DNA from: an uncultured Porphyromonadaceae bacterium
GTDB lineage: Bacteria > Bacteroidota > Bacteroidia > Bacteroidales > Muribaculaceae
Assembly: GCA_902495075.1 (NCBI GenBank)
Contig: CABUVO010000047.1
Span: 1 to 24,093, forward strand
Length of the DNA: 24,093 nucleotides
Reading direction: 5' to 3'
In this document: piece after piece, positions 12,769-20,110 of the stretch
Layout of the letters: every line of letters begins with the position of its first letter
How positions within the stretch are numbered: the first letter of the stretch is position 1
Position numbers and translations under genes: made by a program
The notes under the pieces: model-generated
What the model was told of the DNA's origin: nothing
The model's input: only the letters and a program-made list of their open reading frames with translations
Databases searched by the model: none

Positions 12769-12910
12769 TAACTTTACCTTCGGAAGCCGAAGAGGAAGCG
12801 GGCTCTGCTGAGGAGCAACCCGCCAGCAATAGGCTCCTGCGTCACACTGAAATAGTGACTTCGGGCGTGGTCAGGGATGGCTGCGCCCTCTATTTTAGGA
12901 GACGCCCATG
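12769..12910 (+). other. Hairpin-rich non-coding segment of the IS (possible RNA)
   Basis: A TAACTTTA motif at 12769-12776 is followed by four consecutive inverted pairs: CTTCGG/CCGAAG (12780-12793), GCGGG/CCCGC (12798-12823), GTCAC/GTGAC (12841-12859) and GGGCG/CGCCC (12863-12888). No convincing protein is encoded on either strand. This could be a structured RNA carried by the IS or simply GC-rich terminator-like DNA. The RNA reading is speculative. Confidence 0.25.
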
Positions 12911-12921
12911 GCTTGGAAAAC

Positions 12922-13866
12922 CTATCCCGATGTCATGGTCTCTACGGGGTTATCCCATGGATTTCGCCAGCAGCGTTTCTGTCCTCCGGTCTCTCCATGA
13001 ACCACTTCCGGTGTTTTGTTGCCGATGCTCATGTGTGGACGTTCGGTATTGTAAAACAGTATGATGCGTTTCATTTCTTCCTTGCACTTTTCAATGGTCG
13101 GTATCTTCATTTTGTAGAGCCATTCGGTCTTGAGTATCCCGTTGGCACGTTCGGCTATGGCGTTTTCAAGTGGGTCGCCGCTCTGCGTCATGCTTATCAT
13201 TATGTTGTGCTTCTTGAGTTCGGCGACGTATGCGGCGCTGCAATACTGGCATCCACGGTCGGAGTGGTGTATTAACCGTGAGGCTGTGTCATCATCAATA
13301 GTTTCAAGAGCCATCCTCAACGCATGAAGAGGATATATGGTCTCAAGTGTCGGGCCGATTGCCCAGCCAACGATTTTATGGGAATAGGCATCCGTGATCA
13401 GTGACAGGTAGCATACGCCCTCATCTGTCTCCACGTAGGTAATATCGCTGACCCACAACTCATTCGGCCGCATAGGCACAATCTCCCTGGCGAGATTGTC
13501 ATACTTACGGTAATGGTGGTTGGAGTCAGTGGTCTTGTAATGACGGCGACGCTTTATCTGGACCATCAGTCCGTTTGCCCGCAACAGCTCGATGAATGCG
13601 TCACGGCCTGGCATACAGCCCGTGGAATCAAACAGCCGTTTGATGATGATATACAGCTTGGCGCATCCGAGGCCGGGATTGTCCTTACGGTAATCCTTCG
13701 CCTTCTCGACTATTAACGGTTCTATGGCATTCTCCGCAAAGTCATTGTCATCCACTCTGTTGTAGTATGACTGTCTGCTGTAACCAAACAGTCCGCAGAG
13801 AGACTTCAGCGATGGTGCCGGAGTCTCCTCGCGGAGCAGACTTACTGTTTGGTGCCAGATTTTTTT
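12922..13866 (-). CDS. IS3-family transposase OrfB (DDE integrase), made by -1 frameshift
   Basis: The orfB frame is open from the slippage site at 13866; an independent start would be GTG 13755. The N-terminal part includes LKSLCGLFGYSRQSYYNR and an HTH_21 segment (YRKDNPGLGCAKLYIIIKRL). The rve domain follows, with acidic residues in WVSDITYVET, IHHSDRGCQY and DPLENAIAE (D, D and E in the IS3 spacing). The C-terminus NTERPHMSIGNKTPEVVHG is typical. It catalyses copy-out transposition of the IS as an OrfAB fusion with the upstream orfA product. All catalytic residues are present and no stop interrupts it, so the IS looks active. Confidence 0.92.
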   Translation of the reverse strand, partial: KKIWHQTVSLLREETPAPSLKSLCGLFGYSRQSYYNRVDDNDFAENAIEPLIVEKAKDYRKDNPGLGCAKLYIIIKRLFDSTGCMPGRDAFIELLRANGLMVQIKRRRHYKTTDSNHHYRKYDNLAREIVPMRPNELWVSDITYVETDEGVCYLSLITDAYSHKIVGWAIGPTLETIYPLHALRMALETIDDDTASRLIHHSDRGCQYCSAAYVAELKKHNIMISMTQSGDPLENAIAERANGILKTEWLYKMKIPTIEKCKEEMKRIILFYNTERPHMSIGNKTPEVVHGETGGQKRCWRNPWDNPVETMTSG

Positions 13867-14282
13867 CTTATGGGAATGTTAAATGTCTCCTCGGCAAGAT
13901 TGATCATCGTGTCGTAGGCATGGGCGCGGAGCTTCTCAAGTTCGGCTTCTTTACGAGCCTGCTTGAGTTGCGCCTTGAGTTCCCGGATCTGGTCATCTTT
14001 GCTTTTCCTGGCCATATCTTCTTCGGTTTGTTCCTCCAAAGATAGTGATTTTTCCTGACTTACATACTTGCCTATCCAGGTATAGACGCTGTTGACGCTC
14101 ACTATGCCGTAGCTTCTCCGGATTTCTTCGGGTGTGCGTTCACCCCGTAGGATCTGCGCCACAAGCCGAATACGGTCTTCTTCCTCCAAAGAGGTCTTTT
14201 TTATCTCCCGGAACTCCCAGGAGATTTCTCCGGTCTCGGGGTCTTGAACCCGCTCTCGATGGATTTTTGTTCTGGTCTTCAT
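13842..14282 (-). CDS. IS3-family transposase OrfA
   Basis: 146 residues from ATG 14282 (start MKTRTKIHRERV); a longer reading to 14315 would enter the terminal inverted repeat. It contains a helix-turn-helix (VAQILRGERTPEEIRRSYGI, SVNSVYTWIGKY), then a charged coiled coil (about residues 95-130, with KSKDDQIRELKAQLKQARKE) for multimerisation. It binds the IS ends and supplies the N-terminal part of the OrfAB fusion. The stop is TAA at 13842, 18 bases after the end of the A7 slippage run. Confidence 0.9.
   Translation of the reverse strand: MKTRTKIHRERVQDPETGEISWEFREIKKTSLEEEDRIRLVAQILRGERTPEEIRRSYGIVSVNSVYTWIGKYVSQEKSLSLEEQTEEDMARKSKDDQIRELKAQLKQARKEAELEKLRAHAYDTMINLAEETFNIPIRKKSGTKQ
13860..13866 (-). 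other. Programmed -1 frameshift site (A7)
   Basis: On the minus strand the orfA codons AGA AAA AAA TCT contain a run of seven A. Slipping back one base joins orfA to the open orfB frame (KIWHQTVSLLREE onward). This is the standard IS3 arrangement. Confidence 0.8.
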
Positions 14283-14331
14283 TGACTCTTCTGATGTGGC
14301 TCTCAAAAGTGTCAACTTTTCTCAGTTCAAG

Positions 14332-14463
14332 TCACTTATATCTTTTATATAAGTCATTTACACAAAATGTGTGAATCTCGTATGGAAGATTGCACATTTC
14401 TTCTAGCACCCCAATCGAATGTAGGTCGATGAAGATATTTGTGTCGTTGACTATGATCTTCAT
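14332..14463 (-). pseudogene. PIN-domain protein, N-terminal stub
   Basis: 43 residues. MKIIVNDTNIFIDLHSIG carries the first PIN acidic residue (Asp in NDTNIFIDL), followed by LPYEIHT, then a divergent FCVNDLYKRYK and a stop 7 bases before the IS end. Intact PIN proteins are about 130-180 residues, so most of the nuclease is gone. It starts three bases after the XRE-ImmA stop, so the pair formed a two-gene toxin-antitoxin-like unit. The rest of the gene is not found on the far side of the IS. Confidence 0.7.
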
Positions 14464-14466
14464 TCC

Positions 14467-15525
14467 TCAGACGAGTTGGAGTTGGCGTTTGACCGTTTCA
14501 ACGGAGGTGTTCAGCAGAGCGGCTGCTTTCGAGAACGATATGATTTCATCGGCGAGGGCGCGGTAAACCATTCTTACAAATCGTCCGGTAGTCTCCGGTA
14601 TCGCCATTGATTGCTCCACGACAGCCTTGAAATCCGGGAAACTACGTTTCTTTTTCAAATATCCATCATAGCGTCTGTTGGTTATAACGTCGAGGCGGCG
14701 CATGGCATCCATGATTGAATCGATGGATATGCCGTATTGCTTCTGGAGGTCCGAAAGTTCCGCCAGCGATATATCATGTCTTTTGATTCCAATGCGGGAA
14801 AGAAGCACGGATGATGGCAATAATAGTTCGCTTGCGAAGACGTTGCACAAATTATCTATTTCCATTGTCTTAATATCGCTTTTGAACCTCATCAGTAGAT
14901 GTCCAAGTTCGTGAAGCAGCGCGAAACGCTTCCGCTCAGGAGTGAGATTGTCATTGACAACTATGACCGGAATTTTGTCATTGGCATATCCGCTAAGTCC
15001 CTCGAAAGATTCATCCTCGGATATTTCTATGACCTTGATGCCATTATCTTCCAATACTTCGATGACATTGGAGATCCCATCAACACCAAGTTTTAATAAT
15101 GACCGCACTCTACTGGCATATCCGGTAACATCCTCGGACGAAGATATATTTACCGATGGCAAGGTGAACCATGACTGAGTTCCGCAAAGCTGTTCCACTT
15201 CGAGATAGCGTTCCAGCTCCTCGCGGACGCGCTCTCGAATGGCAATGGATTTCTTTTCAGGAAATTTAGCGTCTTTACGGAACATGACACGACCAACCTC
15301 AACAGTGAACGGGCGCAAGAAATAATCCGGTTTCACTCCTAATGCTGAACCAAAAGCCAGAAGCATCCTACTGTCCGGCATAGTCTGCCCCTTCTCATAT
15401 TTGTTTATTGCCTGTCGAGTTACGGCAGGAGTTAGTTGGCTGCCAAGTTCCTCCATTGATAGTCCCTTCATCTGACGGGCCTGACTCAGCCTTCGTCCGA
15501 ATATGTTATCGTGGTCTTTATTCAT
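14467..15525 (-). CDS. XRE regulator with ImmA/IrrE metallopeptidase domain
   Basis: 352 residues. Residues about 8-68 are an XRE domain (GRRLSQARQMKGLSMEELGS, AINKYEKGQTMPDSRMLLAF). The middle holds a COG2856/ImmA-IrrE zinc peptidase domain with FALLHELGHLL (HExxH-type motif near residue 210) and a further NVFASELLLPS segment giving the third ligand region. The C-terminus is a helical winged part (ISFSKAAALLNTSVETVKRQ). Such proteins cleave or repress a partner regulator and are frequent in islands and toxin-antitoxin-like pairs. The partner here, a PIN protein, survives only as a stub. The promoter sits inside a perfect inverted repeat, indicating autoregulation. Confidence 0.88.
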   Translation of the reverse strand: MNKDHDNIFGRRLSQARQMKGLSMEELGSQLTPAVTRQAINKYEKGQTMPDSRMLLAFGSALGVKPDYFLRPFTVEVGRVMFRKDAKFPEKKSIAIRERVREELERYLEVEQLCGTQSWFTLPSVNISSSEDVTGYASRVRSLLKLGVDGISNVIEVLEDNGIKVIEISEDESFEGLSGYANDKIPVIVVNDNLTPERKRFALLHELGHLLMRFKSDIKTMEIDNLCNVFASELLLPSSVLLSRIGIKRHDISLAELSDLQKQYGISIDSIMDAMRRLDVITNRRYDGYLKKKRSFPDFKAVVEQSMAIPETTGRFVRMVYRALADEIISFSKAAALLNTSVETVKRQLQLV

Positions 15526-15540
15526 ATTTCAGATATTTCA

Positions 15541-15576
15541 GTTGACAAAGATACAAAATATTCTTCATTTGTCAAC
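15541..15576 (-). promoter_or_regulatory. Promoter and operator of the XRE-ImmA gene
   Basis: TTG (15575-15573), 19 bp, TATCTTTG (15553-15546). The promoter is enclosed by a perfect 9-bp inverted repeat, GTTGACAAA (15541-15549) and TTTGTCAAC (15568-15576), whose arms overlap both promoter elements. A bound XRE dimer would block the polymerase. Confidence 0.8.
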
Positions 15577-15795
15577 CATAGAACACCACAAATAGTTCTG
15601 AGGAACTACTAAATTTAACAAATACACTGTAAATTCACCTTGACCCTAAAATAGTTTGTACCATCAAACTTTTGAGTTGAAAATAGTGCGTGCAAATATA
15701 CTTAAAGTGTATTACAAGCATGAAATTTCAACTAACTGCAATCCGCAATTTTTCGTCATTGGGAGGCTACCTTCAACAAACAACGATTAAAAAAT

Positions 15796-15835
15796 AAGTG
15801 TCTGATTATCATATAATTATAATAATCAAACACTT
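15796..15835 (-). terminator. ssrA intrinsic terminator
   Basis: Stem AAGTGTCTGATTAT / ATAATCAAACACTT (one mismatch), followed on the minus strand by ATTTTTTAA. It starts a few bases after the tmRNA 3' end. Confidence 0.85.
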
Positions 15836-15841
15836 ACTTAG

Positions 15842-16242
15842 TGGAGGTAGAGGGGATTGAACCCTCGTCCAAACGCGGAATCAACAAGCTTTCTACATGC
15901 TTAGTCTGTGGATTGGTTTTCGTGACAAGACAGGCCCACGACAGCCAATCTTGCCCTTAGTTCCTAAATTTCGGAATCGCGTCGGAACTCCGCGACTCCT
16001 ATTTCCGAATTTCTCTGCACCTCCTTATCCAAACGTCTCGGAACGGGGCAATGGGGAGATGTCTCGTTCACCTCACTTTGAGGCGAATAAAGGAACCCTA
16101 CTGTACTTCAGGTTACGCAGCGAGAGCGTAATTGTTATTTTCGCCAATTATAGGTCGACGCTTTTGTTATTATAGAGCTTAAACGCCAAAGCTCTGCATG
16201 CTTACCTGCCGCTTCTACACGCTGTCAAAGCCAGTTACCCCC
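15842..16242 (-). ncRNA. ssrA: Transfer-messenger RNA (tmRNA)
   Basis: About 401 nt. The 5' end GGGGGTA (16242-16236) pairs with 3' TACCTCC (15849-15843) to form the acceptor stem. The T-arm GAGGGTTCAATCCCCTC lies next to it, and the CCA is not encoded. The tag frame at 16145-16113 reads GGC GAA AAT AAC AAT TAC GCT CTC GCT GCG TAA, giving GENNNYALAA, a Bacteroidetes-type tag with one extra Asn compared with the common form. With SmpB it rescues stalled ribosomes and tags the nascent protein for ClpXP. The 3' end abuts an accessory region and has a degenerate copy at 10926, consistent with use as an integration site. Confidence 0.95.
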
Positions 16243-16251
16243 GTAGTTGCG

Positions 16252-16281
16252 GTCCTTTCCTCCGAAAGGACTGCAAATATA
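16252..16281 (-). promoter_or_regulatory. ssrA promoter with 5' leader hairpin
   Basis: TATATTTG at 16281-16274 (minus strand), then, two bases on, a perfect 8-bp hairpin GTCCTTTC-GGAG-GAAAGGAC (16271-16252). The mature tmRNA starts ten bases later, so the hairpin lies in the precursor leader removed by processing. Confidence 0.7.
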
Positions 16282-16286
16282 ACACT

Positions 16287-16322
16287 AAAACGCGGATTAT
16301 GACCAGTCACAATCCGCGTTTT
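16287..16322 (-). terminator. glnS intrinsic terminator
   Basis: A 12-bp perfect stem, AAAACGCGGATT / AATCCGCGTTTT, with a 12-base loop, 27 bases after the glnS stop. The last bases of the arm supply the T-run. It insulates ssrA from glnS. Confidence 0.85.
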
Positions 16323-16348
16323 AACATATTTTAACTTAGAAAAAAATA

Positions 16349-18055
16349 TCAGCTTTTCTTCATCTCCTTTGCCCAGGTGTCTTTCAGACCGATGGTCTTA
16401 TTGAAGACGGGATGACCGGGAGTGGAGTCTTTATCAACCACATAATACCCCAAACGCTGGAACTGATAATAATCTCCTGCCTTGATTCTTTCAGCAAGCC
16501 AAGACTCAATCTTGGCATTCTCACGGATCTTAAGAGAATCAGGATTCAGAAGATCACGGAAATCGCCTTCTTCCGCACTCGGATTCTCAACAGTGAAGAG
16601 ACGGTCGTAATCCCGTATTTCAGCAGTAGTCGCCGTAGGCACAGACACCCAATGCAACGTTCCCTTCACCTTGCGGTCAGCACCGGGAAGTCCGCTTCTT
16701 GTCTCGGGATCATAAGAGGCATAGATCTCTTCAATCTCTCCATCCTCCCCTTTTTTGACTCCGGTGCATTTGATAATGTATGCTCCTTTCAAACGAACCT
16801 CTTTGTCGGGAGACAGGCGGAAGAATTTCTTCGGAGGATTCTCCATAAAATCTTCACGCTCAATCCAGAGTTCACGACTGAACGGCATTTCATGAGTTCC
16901 TTCCGAGGGATTCTCCGGGTTATTATCCATCAGCATCATCTCGGTTTTATCCTCAGGATAGTTGGTGAGGATAAGCTTGACAGGATTCTGCACCACGCTT
17001 ACTCGAGTTGCTGTCTTGTTAAGATCTTCCCTTACGGAATGCTCCAGCAGCTCGATGTGGTTAAGAGCTTCATATTTCGTATAACCGATTCGCTTCACGA
17101 AATCCTTGATTGAAGATGGTGTGTAGCCACGACGGCGCAAGCCGCGCAAAGTCGGCATACGCGGGTCATCCCAACCATTCACAAGTCCCTCTTTCACAAG
17201 TTGCAAAAGCTTGCGTTTGCTCATCACAGTATATGTGAGGTTAAGACGGTTGAACTCAATCTGACGAGGACAGTATGATTCATCAGCAAGCTCCTTCACG
17301 AAATACTCGTACAACGGGCGGTGAGGCACGAACTCCAACGTGCAGATCGAATGGGTCACGCCCTCGAAATAGTCGCTCTGTCCGTGAGCGAAATCATACA
17401 TCGGATAAACCTTCCACTTATCGCCGGTGCGCCAATGCGGAGTCTTGATGATTCGATACATGATCGGATCGCGAAAATGCATATTGTCGCTTGTCATATC
17501 AATCTTGGCGCGAAGCACCATCGATCCCTCCTCAAACTCTCCGGCATTCATTTTCTCAAAAAGTTCAAGGTTTTCCTCTACGGGGCGATCGCGATACGGA
17601 CTGTTCTTACCCGGCACTGTTGGGGTGCCTTTCTGCTCTGCAATCTGCTCGCTTGTCTGCTCATCGACATAAGCCTTACCCTCTTTTATCAGGCGCATGG
17701 CGAGATCATAAAGCTGTGGAAAATAATCACTGGCATAATAAAGACGGTCTTCCCAGTCATAACCGAGCCAGTGGATATCTTCCTTAATGGCTTCCACATA
17801 TTCTGTATCCTCTTTCTGAGGATTAGTATCATCGAATCGAAGATTGCAGGTTCCACCGAATTTCTCTGCCGCGCCGAAGTCCATGATGAAGGCCTTGGCA
17901 TGTCCGATATGCAGATAACCGTTTGGCTCGGGCGGGAAACGGGTATTCAATCGTCCTCCGTTTTTACCAGCCTCAAGATCGGCTTTGATTTCCTGCTCTA
18001 TGAAATTGAGACCACCCTCTCCAAGGGCTTCCTCTTCCTTTATGATTTCTTCCAT
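16349..18055 (-). CDS. glnS: Glutaminyl-tRNA synthetase
   Basis: 568 residues from ATG 18055 (MEEIIKEEEALGEGG). An upstream reading to 18094 starts inside the promoter and is rejected. It is a class I synthetase of the GlnRS/GluRS group: PPEPNGYLHIGHAKAF is the HIGH region (about residues 41-56), FDDTNPQKEDTEYVEAI follows, and VMSKRKLLQLV is the KMSKS equivalent near residue 260. The C-terminal anticodon-binding beta-barrels follow. It charges tRNA(Gln) with glutamine in the cytoplasm. Length and motifs match bacterial GlnRS of eukaryotic descent, as found in Bacteroidetes. It has its own promoter and terminator. Confidence 0.97.
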   Translation of the reverse strand: MEEIIKEEEALGEGGLNFIEQEIKADLEAGKNGGRLNTRFPPEPNGYLHIGHAKAFIMDFGAAEKFGGTCNLRFDDTNPQKEDTEYVEAIKEDIHWLGYDWEDRLYYASDYFPQLYDLAMRLIKEGKAYVDEQTSEQIAEQKGTPTVPGKNSPYRDRPVEENLELFEKMNAGEFEEGSMVLRAKIDMTSDNMHFRDPIMYRIIKTPHWRTGDKWKVYPMYDFAHGQSDYFEGVTHSICTLEFVPHRPLYEYFVKELADESYCPRQIEFNRLNLTYTVMSKRKLLQLVKEGLVNGWDDPRMPTLRGLRRRGYTPSSIKDFVKRIGYTKYEALNHIELLEHSVREDLNKTATRVSVVQNPVKLILTNYPEDKTEMMLMDNNPENPSEGTHEMPFSRELWIEREDFMENPPKKFFRLSPDKEVRLKGAYIIKCTGVKKGEDGEIEEIYASYDPETRSGLPGADRKVKGTLHWVSVPTATTAEIRDYDRLFTVENPSAEEGDFRDLLNPDSLKIRENAKIESWLAERIKAGDYYQFQRLGYYVVDKDSTPGHPVFNKTIGLKDTWAKEMKKS

Positions 18056-18091
18056 AATGTTGTTGAAGTAGTCAAAAAATTTTCCAAAATG

Positions 18092-18099
18092 CAAAATTA
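18092..18099 (-). promoter_or_regulatory. glnS -7 element
   Basis: TAATTTTG on the minus strand, 37 bases before ATG 18055. Confidence 0.7.
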
Positions 18100-18152
18100 T
18101 AAAAAATTCTCTTAGAACTTGCAGATTACGGTTATTTTATAATAAAAAAATT

Positions 18153-18179
18153 CGGACTCCGATGGTTTTTCGGAGTCCG
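18153..18179 (-). terminator. Terminator of the sigma factor/small ORF transcript
   Basis: Perfect 9-bp stem CGGACTCCG / CGGAGTCCG with a 9-base loop, followed on the minus strand by AATTTTTTTATT. It lies 15 bases after the stop of the 50-codon ORF. Confidence 0.88.
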
Positions 18180-18194
18180 TGATACTGTGAAGCC

Positions 18195-18347
18195 TCAATT
18201 GACACTCATTATAGAAAATGCTGTGCCCGAAAGGGAAGCGTAGGTTCTTGCGAACTGACGCAAGAAGCAGAGTGTCGATTTCTTCGGAGCGGGAGCCACA
18301 TTTACGTTGTGGTCCACATTGGTAGTAAAGTGGGAATCGTGCATCAT
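18195..18347 (-). CDS. Small basic protein, 50 aa, conserved-looking
   Basis: ATG 18347 (a second Met follows at once) to TGA 18195. The product starts MMHDSHFTTNVDHN, has a Pro/Lys hinge (APAPKKS), then CFLRQFARTYASLSG and ends FSIMSVN. The FLRQFAR core is one I associate with short, poorly annotated Bacteroidales proteins found after housekeeping genes; this is memory, not a search. It lies 81 bases after the ECF sigma factor stop and just before a strong terminator, so it shares that transcript. There is no signal peptide or clear domain. It could be a small regulator or membrane-proximal peptide; the function is unknown. Confidence 0.6.
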   Translation of the reverse strand: MMHDSHFTTNVDHNVNVAPAPKKSTLCFLRQFARTYASLSGTAFSIMSVN

Positions 18348-18428
18348 AGGCAAACTTTTTTAAACAAATTCACCTATATAACGCTTGCGCAAACCTCTTT
18401 ATTATTGAAAGGTCTATAAAATTTTTTA

Positions 18429-19019
18429 TTACAGAGTCAGTATAATGTCTTTCTCAGCGGCGATCCTGCGAAGGTTAAGGATTGCGTAGCGCATGCGTCC
18501 GAGAGCAGTATTGATGCTGACACCGGTAATTTCGGCTATCTCCTTGAAACTTAACCCCTGGTAATATCTCATCACCAGCACCTCTCTCTGAAGCGCTGGC
18601 AGTTCTTCAATAAGATACTTCACATCTTCGCGTATTTGCTCGGATATGATAGCATCTTCAATTGTCTCTTCGCACAATTCCTTGCGATTCAGCACATCAA
18701 CGTCATCAAGATCCGCACTCTGCAGATTCTCTGATTTCTCCTGACGATAATAATCTATTATGAGATTGTGGGCAATACGAGAAATCCACGCCGGGAACTT
18801 ACCGTTTTCCGTATAACGTCCCTGGCGTATCGTTTGAATCGCCTTCACAAAAGTTTCCTGGAATATGTCGTTGGCTATATCCTCGTTCTTGATAATACGC
18901 AGGATATAATTGAATATGCGGTCCTGATGACTTTTAAGAAGCACATCGAACGCCTCGTTACATCCCGATGCGTATGCCTTTACCAACTGTTCGTCGGTCA
19001 TGCCTGAAAAGTTTGCCAT
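18429..19019 (-). CDS. ECF-type sigma-70 family factor
   Basis: 196 residues. Region 2 covers residues about 10-95, with the polymerase-binding helix DIANDIFQETFVKAIQ and FPAWISRIAHNLIIDYYRQ. A variable linker contains DLDDVDVLN. Region 4 follows from about 130, with LPALQREVLVMRYYQGLSFK then EIAEITGVSINTALGRMRYA as the promoter-contacting HTH. No anti-sigma gene is adjacent, so it belongs to the stand-alone ECF-like factors of Bacteroidales. The transcript starts from TATATTTG at 19159, giving a leader of about 125 bases. The neighbouring small ORF shares the transcript. Target promoters are unknown. Confidence 0.92.
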   Translation of the reverse strand: MANFSGMTDEQLVKAYASGCNEAFDVLLKSHQDRIFNYILRIIKNEDIANDIFQETFVKAIQTIRQGRYTENGKFPAWISRIAHNLIIDYYRQEKSENLQSADLDDVDVLNRKELCEETIEDAIISEQIREDVKYLIEELPALQREVLVMRYYQGLSFKEIAEITGVSINTALGRMRYAILNLRRIAAEKDIILTL

Positions 19020-19159
19020 TTATGATGCTGGTTGGTTTGGTAAAATTTCTCTATAGGCTATGTCGGTTTAGTTTAGTTTAATAGGTGTAATACTTTTACT
19101 CACATTCACTACTCCATATCCACTATTCACTCCTCACTGCCTTTCAGACTGCAAATATA
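19020..19159 (-). promoter_or_regulatory. Promoter and long leader of the sigma factor
   Basis: TATATTTG (19159-19152) is followed by a leader of about 125 bases. On the minus strand the leader is rich in repeated GAGTGAAT/AGTGGAT-like blocks (19100-19140), then a TAAAC triplet repeat (about 19065-19080). No stable hairpin or riboswitch signature is seen. Its length suggests post-transcriptional control, but this is a guess. Confidence 0.45.
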
Positions 19160-19244
19160 AGACGGAATTAACGCAAAAACAAATGATTTGTGTGTTTTTA
19201 ACATTAAAATTTGTTAATCACACAATAAAGACATCGTTTTCTCG

Positions 19245-20093
19245 CTATGCATTCTTCTTAAAACGCAATGCTGTCCATCCCGCTTTAGACACAAGTCTTT
19301 CAGATTCCTGGAGATTATATTTTTCACATTCCTGCTTGATCATCTCCACATCCTGCTCGTAAAAGCCACTCAGCAGCATCTCTCCTCTCGGCTTCAACGC
19401 AGCTGAATATCTGTCGAGATCGGCAAGTATGATATTTCGGTTGATATTTGCAAAAAGGAAATCGGCTGGATCAAGTGATTCAAGAGCACTCGCATCCCCA
19501 TGCACAAGATTTAGCTTTACATTGTTCAATGACGCATGTTCTATGGCATTAAGATAAGCCGGTTCGTCTATCTCGATTCCGGTCACGGTTTCAGCACCGC
19601 GCATCTTGGCAAGTATTGCGAGAATACCTGTACCGGTGCCCATATCTATCACGCTTTTATGCTCCAGAGAAAGATTCAATATAAGACGCATCATCTGGGA
19701 GGTGGTGTCATGATGACCCGTGCCGAACGCCATCTTAGGGTCGATCACGATATCATATTCCGCCTGAGGCACATCAGTATGGAAAGTGGAATGAACAGCC
19801 ACCTTGTCGCCGATAACGATAGGTTTGAAATAATTTTTCTCCCACTCCGAATTCCAATCCTCTCCCTTTATAAATTCTGAGGAAATCTTGAAATCTGAAG
19901 GTATCGGAAAATCAGCCAAAGCCTCTTCCGCAAGCTTTATTCCATCTTCCGTGGCTCGTATATAAGCGGTCAGTCCCGATTCATCCGGTTCGAAACTTTC
20001 AAATCCCGCATCCGCAAGAAATGCAGCGGCGAGGTCGGTAATATCTTCAGAACAAGGGGTCGCGTCAACACGGACGGATATATAATCATTCAT
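19245..20093 (-). CDS. prmA: Ribosomal protein L11 methyltransferase
   Basis: 282 residues from ATG 20093 (MNDYISVRVDATPCSEDI); a longer frame reaches into the promoter hairpin and is rejected. The N-terminal 100 residues form the L11-binding domain. The rest is a class I SAM methyltransferase: AFGTGHHDTTSQMM, then VIDMGTGTGILAILAKM (SAM motif I) and DFLFANINRNIIL, the PrmA-specific catalytic loop (N-I-N in place of NPPY). It trimethylates ribosomal protein L11 in the cytoplasm. Length matches the family. The promoter TATATTTG is directly followed by a large palindrome. Confidence 0.95.
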   Translation of the reverse strand: MNDYISVRVDATPCSEDITDLAAAFLADAGFESFEPDESGLTAYIRATEDGIKLAEEALADFPIPSDFKISSEFIKGEDWNSEWEKNYFKPIVIGDKVAVHSTFHTDVPQAEYDIVIDPKMAFGTGHHDTTSQMMRLILNLSLEHKSVIDMGTGTGILAILAKMRGAETVTGIEIDEPAYLNAIEHASLNNVKLNLVHGDASALESLDPADFLFANINRNIILADLDRYSAALKPRGEMLLSGFYEQDVEMIKQECEKYNLQESERLVSKAGWTALRFKKNA

Positions 20094-20110
20094 AACTGTC
20101 AGAATAAAAT

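Larger units (their letters stand above)
12531..14325 (-). mobile_element. IS3-family insertion sequence, about 1.8 kb
   Basis: Bounded by 27-bp imperfect inverted repeats (12531-12557 and 14299-14325, 22 of 27 matching; both ends carry CTGAGAA, GTTGACA and TTTGAG blocks). It contains orfA and orfB read leftwards with an A7 slippage site. The orfB stop is at 12922, leaving about 390 bp of non-coding DNA before the left end, far more than IS3 elements normally have. No target-site duplication is visible at the boundaries. The insertion lies directly beside the stub of a PIN-domain gene, whose missing 3' part is not found beyond the other end, so a deletion accompanied or followed insertion. 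Confidence 0.85.

Noticed and set aside
12678..13064. 128-codon plus-strand frame at the IS left end
   Set aside because: It runs antisense into orfB, has no recognisable domain, and starts in the repeat region; treated as a by-product of GC-rich hairpin DNA.
14299..14325. Visible target-site duplication around the IS
   Set aside because: Bases flanking 12531 and 14325 do not match over 3-5 positions, so none is claimed.
17321..18115. 264-codon plus-strand open frame opposite glnS
   Set aside because: It is fully antisense to a clear GlnRS gene, has no domain or promoter, and mirrors its codon pattern.
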